Assembly: GCA_000620185.1 (NCBI GenBank)
Contig: KK211086.1
Location: forward strand, 717,331 to 781,330
From: Geodermatophilaceae bacterium URHB0062
GTDB taxonomy: Bacteria; Actinomycetota; Actinomycetes; Mycobacteriales; Geodermatophilaceae
Direction: 5' to 3'
DNA: 64,000 nucleotides
Positions 49,259 to 57,554 of this stretch are shown in pieces; position 1 is the stretch's first letter; each line of letters begins with the position of its first letter. A program made the position numbers and the translations under genes. Below the pieces are notes generated by a model. The model searched no databases and was not told the DNA's origin. It saw nothing but the letters and a program-made list of their open reading frames with translations.

Positions 49259-50556
49259 TGGCGCTGCAGGTCTTCACCGCGGTCACCGGCGCGAGCTGGG
49301 AGGCCACCCTCGTCGGGGCGCTCGATCGCGACGCGCACGGGGTCACGGTCGTCCGGCGGTGTGTCGACGTGTCCGAGCTGCTGGCGGCGGCCGCCAGTGG
49401 CACGGGCCAGGCGGCGCTGCTGTCCGCCGAGTTGCGCCGGCTCGACGGCGAGGCGGTCGCCCGATTGATGGGCGCCGGCGTGGCGATCGTCGGACTGGTC
49501 GAGCCGGGGGACGACCGCGGAGCGGATCGACTCCGCCAGCTGGGCGTCTCCCGGGTGCTGCCGGCCGACACCGCGCCCGAGCTCATCGCGCAGGCCTTAC
49601 GGGACGCCGTGGCCGGTGCTCCGTCGGCCGGCCGGGACATCGCCGATCCGCGAGCGGCACTGCCGGCCCTCGGGACGCCGGAGGTGCCCGAGGCGCCAGA
49701 GTCGGGCAAGGGGCGGGTGGTCGCGGTCTGGGGACCGACAGGAGCTCCGGGCCGGACTACGGTGGCCGTGGGCCTGGCCGACGAGGCCTCGCGCCTCGGG
49801 GTGTCGACCTTCCTGGTGGATGCCGACGTGTACGGCGGCGTGGTCGCGCAACTGCTCGGCCTGCTCGACGAGTCGCCGGGACTCGCCGGCGCGGCCCGGC
49901 TCGCCGGCTCAGGCACGCTCGACGCGGCGGCCCTGGTGCGCCTGGCCTGGGCGGTGCGCCCGCAGCTGCGGGTGCTGACCGGCCTGTCGCGGGCGGACCG
50001 GTGGCCGGAGCTGCGTCCGCACGCGGTGGGCACGGTCCTGGACGAGGCCCGTCGCCTGGCCGACCTCATCGTCGTCGACTGCTCCTTCAACCTCGAGGAC
50101 GACGAGGAGCTCTCGTTCGACACCGCCGCTCCGCGCCGCAACGGTGCGACCCTGGCCGTGCTCGACGCCGCGGACACCGTGCTCTGCGTGAGCGGCGCCG
50201 ATCCCGTCGCGCTGCAGCGCAGTGTCCGGGCACTGGACGACCTGCGAGAGGCGCTGCCGGACGCCGAGCCGGTCGTCGTCGTCAACCAGCTTCGCCGTGG
50301 TCCGGTGCCGGGTGACCCGCGCACCGAGATCGCCACGGCCGTCGAGCGCTTCGCGGGCCGGGACGTCGGCTTCTTCCTGCCCGCCGACCGCGATGCGACC
50401 GATGCCTCGCTGGCGTCCGGGCGCACGCTCGCCGAGGTCGCACCTCGTTCACCGCTGCGGACCGCTCTGCGCTCGATGGCCGCCACGCTGGCCGGAGTGC
50501 CTGCGCCGCAGAGAAACCGGCGCAGTTCGCTCCGGGACCGTCGCCGGGCCGGCTGA
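49258..50556 (+). CDS. MinD/CpaE-like P-loop ATPase
   Basis: 432 residues. The N-terminal 150 residues look like a degenerate receiver-type domain, as in CpaE. The ATPase domain has a deviant Walker A (GPTGAPGRTT, Arg for the usual Lys), a switch-like FLVDADVYGG and IVVDCSFNLEDDEE as Walker B. Probably a partner of the SAF protein in polar or envelope assembly (inference). Start overlaps the stop of the SAF gene (TGATG). Confidence 0.78.
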   Translation: MALQVFTAVTGASWEATLVGALDRDAHGVTVVRRCVDVSELLAAAASGTGQAALLSAELRRLDGEAVARLMGAGVAIVGLVEPGDDRGADRLRQLGVSRVLPADTAPELIAQALRDAVAGAPSAGRDIADPRAALPALGTPEVPEAPESGKGRVVAVWGPTGAPGRTTVAVGLADEASRLGVSTFLVDADVYGGVVAQLLGLLDESPGLAGAARLAGSGTLDAAALVRLAWAVRPQLRVLTGLSRADRWPELRPHAVGTVLDEARRLADLIVVDCSFNLEDDEELSFDTAAPRRNGATLAVLDAADTVLCVSGADPVALQRSVRALDDLREALPDAEPVVVVNQLRRGPVPGDPRTEIATAVERFAGRDVGFFLPADRDATDASLASGRTLAEVAPRSPLRTALRSMAATLAGVPAPQRNRRSSLRDRRRAG

Positions 50557-50613
50557 CGTCGTCCTCGGTCAGCAGGGTGTCGATCGGGAGTGTCGTGTCG
50601 CGCGAACGGCGAC

Positions 50614-50645
50614 GTAGCGTGGGCCATCCGACCGGGAGGAGATCG
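50614..50645 (+). promoter_or_regulatory. promoter and RBS of acyltransferase gene
   Basis: TAGCGT near 50614 as -10 box and GGGAGGAG just before the ATG at 50646. Confidence 0.45.
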
Positions 50646-52025
50646 ATGGGCGAGCGCCTGAGCACGCTGGACGCGTCCTTCCTCTACCTCGAGGAACCGG
50701 ACACCCCGATGCACGTCAGCGGTGTGCTGATCCTCGACAAGCCGCCCGGTGGCATGGACGCGCTGGCGAAGCTGGTGGAGGCGCGTCTGTCGCTCGTGCC
50801 GCGATACCGGCAGCGCGTCGCGGAGGTCCCCGGCCACCTGGCGAATCCCGTCTGGGTGGACGATCCGGACTTCGACATCGCCTACCACGTCCGGCGTTCG
50901 GGCCTGCCCCGCCCGGGAACCGAGAACCAGCTGCTCGACGTGGTCTCCCGGCTGACCTCGCGTCCGTTGGACCGCAGTCGTCCCCTGTGGGAGGCCTATC
51001 TCGTCGAGGGGTTGACCGGCAACCGCGTGGCCGTAGTGACGAAGACCCATCCGGCCCTGGTCGACGGGCTCAGCGCGATCGACCTCGGCCAGGTGCTGCT
51101 CGATGTCGCTCCCGATGCCCCGGCCCCCGAGCCCATCGAGTGGCGCCCGCGGCGGGTGCCCAGCGGCCGGCAGCTTCTCGTGCAGGCCCTGGACGAGTAC
51201 GCGCGCCGGCCGTCCGCGATCGTGGACACCGCTCTCGGAGCGGTGACCGATGTCCGGGCCACCGCCGCTCGGCTGACCGGGGTGGCCGGGGGCCTGCTGC
51301 GGACCGCCCGGTCGACCATCCTCTCGGCCCCGCACAGCCCGCTGAACACCTCGATCGGCCGGCAGCGGCGGGTCGCTGTGGCGCGCGCGGAGCTGGCCGA
51401 CGTCAAGAGGATCCGCAAGGGGCAGGGCGGCACGGTCAACGACGTGCTGCTGACGGTGGTCACCGGAGCCCTGCGCGAGTGGCTGCTCTCGCGCGGGGAG
51501 CCCGTGGTGGCCGGCACGTCGGTGCGTGCGCTGGTGCCCGTCTCGCTGCAGGACGACGACTCCTCCCGTGGTGATCGGGTGTCGTCCTATCTGGTCGACC
51601 TGCCCGTCGGCGAACCCAACCCGCGGGTCCGGTTGACGAGGCTGAGCTACGCGATGCGCGGGGTGGCGGCCCACGGCCAGTCCGTGAGCGCCGACAACCT
51701 CATCGCACTGACCGGGTTCGCTCCGCCGACCCTGCACGCGCTGGGTGCCCGGGCCGCCCGGGGACTGTCCCGGCGCCTGTTCAACCTCGTCGTGACCAAC
51801 GTGCCGGGGCCGCAGGTGCCGCTGTATGCCGCGGGCAGCCAGATGCTCGAGGTCTTCCCGTTCGTGCCGCTGGCGCGCGGCCAGGGCCTGTCGATCGGCA
51901 TGACCAGCTACAACGGGCGGGTGTTCTTCGGGCTCAACGCCGATCGCGACAGCGTGGGTGACGTGGACGTCCTCGCCGATCTCATCGAGCAGGAGGTCGG
52001 CGAATTGGCGGAGACCGCGTCCTGA
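50646..52025 (+). CDS. WS/DGAT-like acyltransferase with altered HHxxxDG
   Basis: 459 residues of the wax ester synthase/diacylglycerol acyltransferase family: PMHVSGVLIL near the N-terminus, GTVNDVLLTVVTGALREWL, and FNLVVTNVPGPQVPLY near the C-terminus. The active-site motif HHxxxDG reads HPALVDG at residues 135-141: the second, catalytic His is Pro. Activity may be lost or changed. M. tuberculosis has tgs3 (Rv3234c) at the corresponding place. Confidence 0.85.
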   Translation: MGERLSTLDASFLYLEEPDTPMHVSGVLILDKPPGGMDALAKLVEARLSLVPRYRQRVAEVPGHLANPVWVDDPDFDIAYHVRRSGLPRPGTENQLLDVVSRLTSRPLDRSRPLWEAYLVEGLTGNRVAVVTKTHPALVDGLSAIDLGQVLLDVAPDAPAPEPIEWRPRRVPSGRQLLVQALDEYARRPSAIVDTALGAVTDVRATAARLTGVAGGLLRTARSTILSAPHSPLNTSIGRQRRVAVARAELADVKRIRKGQGGTVNDVLLTVVTGALREWLLSRGEPVVAGTSVRALVPVSLQDDDSSRGDRVSSYLVDLPVGEPNPRVRLTRLSYAMRGVAAHGQSVSADNLIALTGFAPPTLHALGARAARGLSRRLFNLVVTNVPGPQVPLYAAGSQMLEVFPFVPLARGQGLSIGMTSYNGRVFFGLNADRDSVGDVDVLADLIEQEVGELAETAS

Positions 52026-52088
52026 CGCGGGCGGCGCCGTCGCGGCGGTGACCGCCGGGCTGCGCCTCCGGCTCTCCGGCGGCGGGGC

Positions 52089-52117
52089 TACCGTCGCTGG
52101 TCCCAACGATCGAGGAG
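52089..52117 (+). promoter_or_regulatory. promoter and RBS of DUF6912 gene
   Basis: TACCGT at 52089-52094 and GAGGAG at 52112-52117; the RBS favours the GTG at 52125 over the one at 52119. Confidence 0.45.
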
Positions 52118-52124
52118 CGTGCCC

Positions 52125-52637
52125 GTGCGCGTGTACCTGCCGGCCACCATGTCGGTCCTCCGGAGCCTGGTGGACGAGGGCCGCCTGACCGGTCCGCACA
52201 CGGCGTTCGCCGTCACCCCGCAACTCCGGGAGTTCTTCGCGCTGAGCGACGCCGAAGCGGACGTCGAGGAACTGGAGTACGCCGCTCTGCTCACCGCCGC
52301 ACGAGCCAGCCTGCGGTTGCTCGACATCGATCCGCTGGCGCCGCGACGCCGGGTGGTGCTCGCCGCGGACGTACCGGACGACGCGGTGACCCCCATGGAC
52401 GACCCGCACGTCGAACGGGGTGCGGTCCGGGTGACCGCCGACGTCCGGTTGGAGGACGTGGCCAGCGCGCACATCGACGGCGAAGAGGCCGAGGAAGACG
52501 TCCGGGCGGCGGTCAACGTCGTCCTCGAGGCGGACCTCGGCAGTGAGGACGCGCAGTTCGTCGTGGACCAGGCCGAGGGCCACGAACTGGCGTGGTACGC
52601 CTCGCAGGAGATCGGTGCCGTGCTCGAACTCCTCTGA
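52125..52637 (+). CDS. DUF6912 family protein
   Basis: 170 residues starting VYLPATMSVLRSL, with long acidic stretches (LSDAEADVEELEYAALLTAARASLRLLD, HIDGEEAEEDVRAAVNVVLEADLGSEDAQFVVD). It fits the actinobacterial DUF6912 family, function unknown. Predicted cytoplasmic. Ends 8 bases from the convergent EssC-like gene. Confidence 0.75.
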   Translation: MRVYLPATMSVLRSLVDEGRLTGPHTAFAVTPQLREFFALSDAEADVEELEYAALLTAARASLRLLDIDPLAPRRRVVLAADVPDDAVTPMDDPHVERGAVRVTADVRLEDVASAHIDGEEAEEDVRAAVNVVLEADLGSEDAQFVVDQAEGHELAWYASQEIGAVLELL

Positions 52638-52645
52638 GCGGCCCG

Positions 52646-55600
52646 TCATCGGTTCGACGGCTCGACCGCCGGGTGCCGTCGTCGGGCGACCTGCACGCGA
52701 TCCAGACGCGTCCCGGTGGCCAGCCAGCCGCACCCGGGGCGCGCCGGTAGCGGAATCCTGGGCAGTCGCAGCCCCAGGACCTCCGCGTCGCCTGCGCCGG
52801 GACACAGCAGCAGGCCGCTCCGAGAGCGGCGCAGGTGCGCGACGGGCCCCTGGTAGTGCCCGGCCAGCTGGCCGGCGGTCGCGGCGGCCACCAGCGTCAC
52901 GCCACTGCGGCTGCCCAGCGCAGGCAGGGCCCCGAGCACCGGGGACTCCGCCGGTGCACCGACGTCGTCCGCGACGACCACGCATGGTTGCGCCGATCCG
53001 TCGTCGAGCCATCGCCGAGCACCCTCGACGTCCTCCGGGTCCAGCCAGTCGCCGAAGGGCTCCGCACCGCTTCGGCCGGCGAAGCGGTGCCCGACCCGCA
53101 GCACCCGCGCTCCCCGAGCGGTCAGGTGCCGGGCGAAGGCATCCAGGGCCGACGATCGGCCGCTGCCCGGGGGACCGGTGACGAGCAGTCCACCCGTCCG
53201 CATGAGGTCGACGACCAGGGGGCCGCCCTCGTCGCCGCCCGGGCCCACGGGCAGGGCCAGGGCGGCGATGTCGGCACGGCTCTCGCTGCGTGAGGGGAGC
53301 GGCAGCGCCGGGTCAGGGTCGAGTTCGGCGATGTGCAACGGTGCCGGCCGATCCGCTCCAGCCGGCAGCCGGGTCGTCACGGACGGGAGGGGACGCGGCA
53401 GCACGAGCTGGCACTCCACCGCCTGCTCTCCGAGGAGTGCTCGACCCGGAGGGCGGTGCGTCGGTACGGCCGCGGCAGGCACCCCGGCCATGGCGTACTC
53501 CGCGCGATCGGGCAGCGGCAGCACCAGCCGTCCACGGACCGCGGCCGCCAGCCGGCCGCCGGGGAGGGCGCGGTCGCCGGTGAGCACGCAGGTCAGACCG
53601 ACCGCGGCGCCGTCACGGAGAAGCCGCAGCAGCGCCGCCGACCCGGTCGCCGGTTCGGCTTCGTCCAGGACTGCATTGACCGCGTCGACCCCGTCGATCA
53701 GCAGGAGGATCGGGGGAGCGGAGGTGCGCACACCCGCGGCGCGGCGCGCGGCCACCTCCAGCGTCAGTCGGTCGACGAGGCGGGTGGTCCGGAGCGGGTC
53801 GGCTCCTCGGATGCTCGTGCCGGTGTGCGGCAGACCGGCGGCACCGTCGGCGAGCCCGCCGCCGGCCGCCTCGATGACGTGCACGTGCAGATCAGCGGGT
53901 GCCAGCCGGCTGACTGCCTCGGCCAGGATGCTGCGCAGCAGGGTGGTGCGCCCGCTGCGCGGGCCGCCGACCGCCAGCCAGCCCCCGCCCTCGGCGAGAT
54001 CCAGCTCGAGCGCCTCCTGGGTCTGGCGATCGGGGAGGTCCAGCAGACCCAGGCGCAGCCGGGTCGGAGCCCGGTGGCGGCCGGGCGCCAACTTCTCGAG
54101 GGCTGCGGGGGTGAGCTCGTCGGGAAGCGGCGACAGCCAGGGCCGGTGCGGCGCGACGACGCCGGTGGCTCCGGCGTGCCGGGTCAGTCCAGCGGCCAGC
54201 CGAGCGAGGTCGCTTCCGCCTGGGGACGCGGCGTCGGCCCCCGGCGGACGCGGGGCGACGGGCCACATCCACCGGCGGATCTCCGCAACCGTCGGGGCAT
54301 CCGCCGGCGGAGGGGTCGCGACGCGGGCCACCTGGAGCTCGGTCGGCGGACCGCCGCCCGTGCGCATGAACGCCCGGCCCGGCCGGTCCACCGGGAGGAA
54401 GGCCGCCTCCGGCCCACCCAACACGTCCCGGGACTCGCTCTCATCGGTCGTGCGCAGGCAGATCCGCAGCGTGCAGTTGGCCCGGATCTCGGGAGACACC
54501 ACGCCTCCGGGGCGCTGCGTGGCGAGGATGAGGTGGACACCGAGGGATCGTCCCCGCTGGGCGATGGCGACCAGGCCCGGCACGAACGACGGCAGTTCCT
54601 CGGCGAGCGTGGCGAACTCGTCGACGACGATGACCAGCCGGGCCATGGGTACGTCGTCCGGCAGCGCCGCGATGTCCGAGACGCGGTGCGCGCCGAGAAC
54701 GGACTCCCGGCGGGTCAGTTCCGCGGTGAGCGACCGCAACGCCCGTGCGGTGGTCTGGCCGTCGAGATCGGTGACCAGGCCGACGGTGTGCGGCAGGTCG
54801 GCGGCCTCGGCGAAGGCGGCGCCGCCCTTGTAGTCGACGAGCAGGAACGTGCAGCGGTCGGGTGGATGGCGTAGTGCCAGGCCGGCGATCAGCGTCTGCA
54901 GCAGCTCCGACTTGCCGGAACCGGTGGTGCCGGCGATCAGGGCGTGCGGCCCCTGACGGCACAGATCGAGCTCGACGGGTCCCTCGGCCGAACGTCCCAG
55001 GGTGGCGACCAGCCTGTCGCGTTCGCGCGTCCAGGCCGCTGCCACGTTCCCGTCCCGCTCCAGGTGTCGGCCCCCGACCGGTAGGTCGAGCAGCCGCACG
55101 TGTCGAGGGAGCACTCCGGCCGAGGCGGCGGGCGCCAGACCGGCGAGATCCCGGGCGAAGGCCACCGCCGAGGGGAGTGAGAGCCGGTCGACCACGACAT
55201 CGTCCTGATCCGTGAGTCCGCGGCGGCGGAGCGCGGCGACATCGCCAGTCTCGCCGCTCAGCTGGAGTCGGGAATCGACGGGAAGGGGCAGTTCGCCCGT
55301 CGTGTCGGCGACGGCCAGCACGAGGATGCCCGCGTCGCGGCCGCCTTGGAGCGTCGCGGCGAGCGTGGCGTCCAGTGTGCGGTCGACCAGCACGACGACC
55401 CAGCCGGCCGGCGCCAGGGAGCCCGGCGACCCGGAACGGCGAGCCCCCTGCGAGCGCCGGCGGTCCGTGAAAGAGGACAGCCAGTTGTTCAGGCCGTCGT
55501 CCGACTGCTCCGCAGCGCCGCCGCTCGGCTGCGGCGGACCCACGTGCACGGCGCCGGGAGCGAGATGGGGCAACCATCTCGTCCAGGTCCAGTCGGGAAG

Positions 55601-56896
55601 CCGGTCGGCCCGGGTGAGCAGCACGAAGTCGATGTCTCCCGGGGCATGGAGCGCCGCCAGTTGGGCGACGACGGAGCGCAGGACCCCGAGAGCTCGTTCC
55701 CGTGGACCCACGACGCCGAGGCCTCCGCCGGCACGGAGGTCCAAGCCGACCGGCAGGTGCTCGGCCCGGACGCGGACCCGCGTGCCGTCGGGGTCCACCC
55801 TCGTGATCCCGGTGTCTCCCCGGCCTGTGCCCAGCCGGACCGACAGGGCATCGCCGTCGCTCAGGCGGCGGCTCCACAGACGGTCGGACCGGAGTCGTGC
55901 TGCCGTGGTCAGCATCGCCAGGTCAGGAAACACCTGCTCGGCCGCTCGGGCATACGTGCGTACGGCGGCGGCCAGGTGGTTCTCTGCCGCGACGAGGTCC
56001 ACCGCATAGGCGGCCCGATCGCGCCGGCCCGAACGGCGGCCCGACCACCGGTCGCTGAGCCAGCTGCCGATCGCCACCACCGGACTGAGCAGGGCGAAGA
56101 ACAGGAACGTGGGCGTGTGCATCAGCCAGGCCATGCCCAGGCCCGCCAGCGCAGGGAGGGCGACGGCGACCCACGCCAGCCGACGGGGAGGGGTCGTCAC
56201 CGGTTCGCGGGGAAAGACGACCTCGGCGTCGAGGAGGGGCGGGCTCATGCGGGCCGTCGGCCGGAGCTGCAGTCGGCCACTCCGGTGGCCCTCGACCGCA
56301 GCGGACGGCCCGCCGGGTCCGGTCACCGTCATGGCGCTCGCCCCCAGTCGGAGTACGGCTCCGGCCGGCCAGGGGAGGTGGTCGGAGTTCAGTTCGCGCC
56401 CGTCGAGCCGGCTGCCGTTCGTCGAGCCGAGATCGGACACGGTGAGTTCGCCGCCGCCCACCCGGATCTGCACATGACGCCGCGAGACGTCCGGATCCTC
56501 GAGTCGGATCGTCGCCTCCGCCCCGCGCCCGAGCACGTGCTGCCCCGCTCCGAGCGGGATGGTCAGGCCGGCTTCGGGCCCTCCGACGACATGCAGTTCC
56601 AGGGCGCTCGAGCGGTCGGTCAGCGACGCGCCGGTCACGGGTCCACCGAGGCCGAGGACCGCTCCGTGCGCGAGCTCCGGCGCCGTGACCGGCAGATCGT
56701 CGCTCAGCCGCCTCGATCCGGCCCAGAGCGTGTCCACGGGGATGCCGAGTGCGCGACGGAGTTCCGACGAGACGGCGCCCAGCCGCGCGGTGTCGTGCAC
56801 GGTGACCTCGACGTCCAGGGCGCCGTCCGCCGAGACAAGCGTCCAGCACCGCGCGGCACGGGTGGGTGCCGAACCGGACGACGGGTGCTCGCTCAT
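52646..56896 (-). CDS. FHA-FtsK/SpoIIIE ATPase, EssC/EccC-like type VII secretion motor
   Basis: 1416 residues. N-terminal ubiquitin/FHA-like domain (about 18-85), a canonical FHA domain (about 98-193: GRGAEATIRLEDPDVSRRH, SDLGSTNG), two membrane helices (about 240-280), then three FtsK-type ATPase domains. D1 is intact: Walker A AGTTGSGKSE (about 655-664), Walker B LVIVVDEFATL (about 754-764). D2 (GGPRSGRTT, about 977-985) and D3 (GPPGSGRSS, about 1241-1249) have Arg in place of the Walker A Lys. The order matches Firmicutes EssC more than actinobacterial EccC. Probably drives export of WXG100 substrates; divergent from one. Confidence 0.88.
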   Translation of the reverse strand: MSEHPSSGSAPTRAARCWTLVSADGALDVEVTVHDTARLGAVSSELRRALGIPVDTLWAGSRRLSDDLPVTAPELAHGAVLGLGGPVTGASLTDRSSALELHVVGGPEAGLTIPLGAGQHVLGRGAEATIRLEDPDVSRRHVQIRVGGGELTVSDLGSTNGSRLDGRELNSDHLPWPAGAVLRLGASAMTVTGPGGPSAAVEGHRSGRLQLRPTARMSPPLLDAEVVFPREPVTTPPRRLAWVAVALPALAGLGMAWLMHTPTFLFFALLSPVVAIGSWLSDRWSGRRSGRRDRAAYAVDLVAAENHLAAAVRTYARAAEQVFPDLAMLTTAARLRSDRLWSRRLSDGDALSVRLGTGRGDTGITRVDPDGTRVRVRAEHLPVGLDLRAGGGLGVVGPRERALGVLRSVVAQLAALHAPGDIDFVLLTRADRLPDWTWTRWLPHLAPGAVHVGPPQPSGGAAEQSDDGLNNWLSSFTDRRRSQGARRSGSPGSLAPAGWVVVLVDRTLDATLAATLQGGRDAGILVLAVADTTGELPLPVDSRLQLSGETGDVAALRRRGLTDQDDVVVDRLSLPSAVAFARDLAGLAPAASAGVLPRHVRLLDLPVGGRHLERDGNVAAAWTRERDRLVATLGRSAEGPVELDLCRQGPHALIAGTTGSGKSELLQTLIAGLALRHPPDRCTFLLVDYKGGAAFAEAADLPHTVGLVTDLDGQTTARALRSLTAELTRRESVLGAHRVSDIAALPDDVPMARLVIVVDEFATLAEELPSFVPGLVAIAQRGRSLGVHLILATQRPGGVVSPEIRANCTLRICLRTTDESESRDVLGGPEAAFLPVDRPGRAFMRTGGGPPTELQVARVATPPPADAPTVAEIRRWMWPVAPRPPGADAASPGGSDLARLAAGLTRHAGATGVVAPHRPWLSPLPDELTPAALEKLAPGRHRAPTRLRLGLLDLPDRQTQEALELDLAEGGGWLAVGGPRSGRTTLLRSILAEAVSRLAPADLHVHVIEAAGGGLADGAAGLPHTGTSIRGADPLRTTRLVDRLTLEVAARRAAGVRTSAPPILLLIDGVDAVNAVLDEAEPATGSAALLRLLRDGAAVGLTCVLTGDRALPGGRLAAAVRGRLVLPLPDRAEYAMAGVPAAAVPTHRPPGRALLGEQAVECQLVLPRPLPSVTTRLPAGADRPAPLHIAELDPDPALPLPSRSESRADIAALALPVGPGGDEGGPLVVDLMRTGGLLVTGPPGSGRSSALDAFARHLTARGARVLRVGHRFAGRSGAEPFGDWLDPEDVEGARRWLDDGSAQPCVVVADDVGAPAESPVLGALPALGSRSGVTLVAAATAGQLAGHYQGPVAHLRRSRSGLLLCPGAGDAEVLGLRLPRIPLPARPGCGWLATGTRLDRVQVARRRHPAVEPSNR

Positions 56897-56945
56897 GGCG
56901 CGATGGTGCCGCCGGAAGTGCGCCCGTGGGACGCTCGTCGGCGAT

Positions 56946-56976
56946 CTGTGGACAACGGTTCGCCCTGTGGACGACG
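56946..56976. repeat. direct repeat containing DnaA-box-like 9-mers
   Basis: CTGTGGACAACG (56946-56957) and CTGTGGACGACG (56965-56976), 19 bases apart. The first includes TGTGGACAA, the complement of the actinobacterial DnaA box TTGTCCACA. In the divergent EssC/WXG100 promoter region. Confidence 0.5.
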
Positions 56977-57001
56977 CTCGCGGCATCGACCGCCGACGTC
57001 C

Positions 57002-57046
57002 TAACGTCCCCGCCGACCGGGAAGGGCCCGGATCGGAGGAGGACCC
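57002..57046 (+). promoter_or_regulatory. WXG100 promoter and RBS
   Basis: TAACGT at 57002-57007 as -10 box and GGAGGAGGA shortly before the GTG at 57047. Confidence 0.5.
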
Positions 57047-57340
57047 GTGAAGGTCGACATCGCCACCCTGCAGTCGATGGCCGGACAGTGCCGCGCGGAA
57101 GCGGGGGAGACAGCGACACGGCACGCGCATCTGTCCAGCAGCATCAACACGTCCGTGCTGGACGGGTGGACCGACAGCCAGGCCGCGGTCCGGTTCACCG
57201 AGCTCTACGAGCAGTGGCGGCTGTCCGCGCAGGGGGTCAGCGACGCACTCACCGGAATGGGCGGCCTGCTGAACAACGTCGCCGGCTCGTACCAGCAGCA
57301 CGAGGCGGAAATGGCGGCGCGGATCGGCGCGATGCTCTGA
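57047..57340 (+). CDS. WXG100-family protein (ESAT-6-like)
   Basis: 97 residues, predicted helix-turn-helix hairpin. The turn has Trp41 in GWTDSQ, so the motif is W-x-D rather than W-x-G. The C-terminal export signal Y-x3-D/E is present as YQQHE (82-86). Typical size and composition for type VII secretion targets. Only one such gene is present, so it would act as a homodimer. Divergent from the EssC-like motor, which supports a secretor-substrate pair. Confidence 0.87.
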   Translation: MKVDIATLQSMAGQCRAEAGETATRHAHLSSSINTSVLDGWTDSQAAVRFTELYEQWRLSAQGVSDALTGMGGLLNNVAGSYQQHEAEMAARIGAML

Positions 57341-57431
57341 GCGAGCGTCCGCGGGTGGTCCCGTCGCGTGCTCCAGCCGGCCGGGAGGAGGCGCTGCCCC
57401 GGCTAGGGCACGAGGGCGACGGGGCCGTCCG

Positions 57432-57458
57432 TAGGATCACGACCCGTCCAGACGGGTC
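57432..57458 (+). promoter_or_regulatory. maoC promoter with operator-like palindrome
   Basis: TAGGAT (57432-57437) as -10 box, followed by an 18-base perfect palindrome, GACCCGTC (57441-57448) CA GACGGGTC (57451-57458), covering the likely transcription start. Suggests repression, e.g. by a TetR-type regulator not in this window. Confidence 0.55.
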
Positions 57459-57554
57459 ACCGGCGCTTCGGAATGGGCGACCTGCCCTTCGCATCAGGGG
57501 CCCGTCGTTCTGACGCGGTGCCGTCCGCCGCGCGTCGACATCGGGAGCCAGCAC

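Noticed and set aside
48447-53012. Minus-strand open frame of about 1520 codons
   Set aside because: Antisense to four recognisable genes; Ser/Arg/Pro-rich with no domain.
56946-56976. Chromosomal replication origin
   Set aside because: Only two DnaA-like boxes, with no dnaA, dnaN, recF or rpmH nearby.
56896-57301. N-terminal extension of the EssC-like protein
   Set aside because: The extra 135 residues run antisense across the WXG100 gene and have no domain; the FHA-type start at 56896 is clear.
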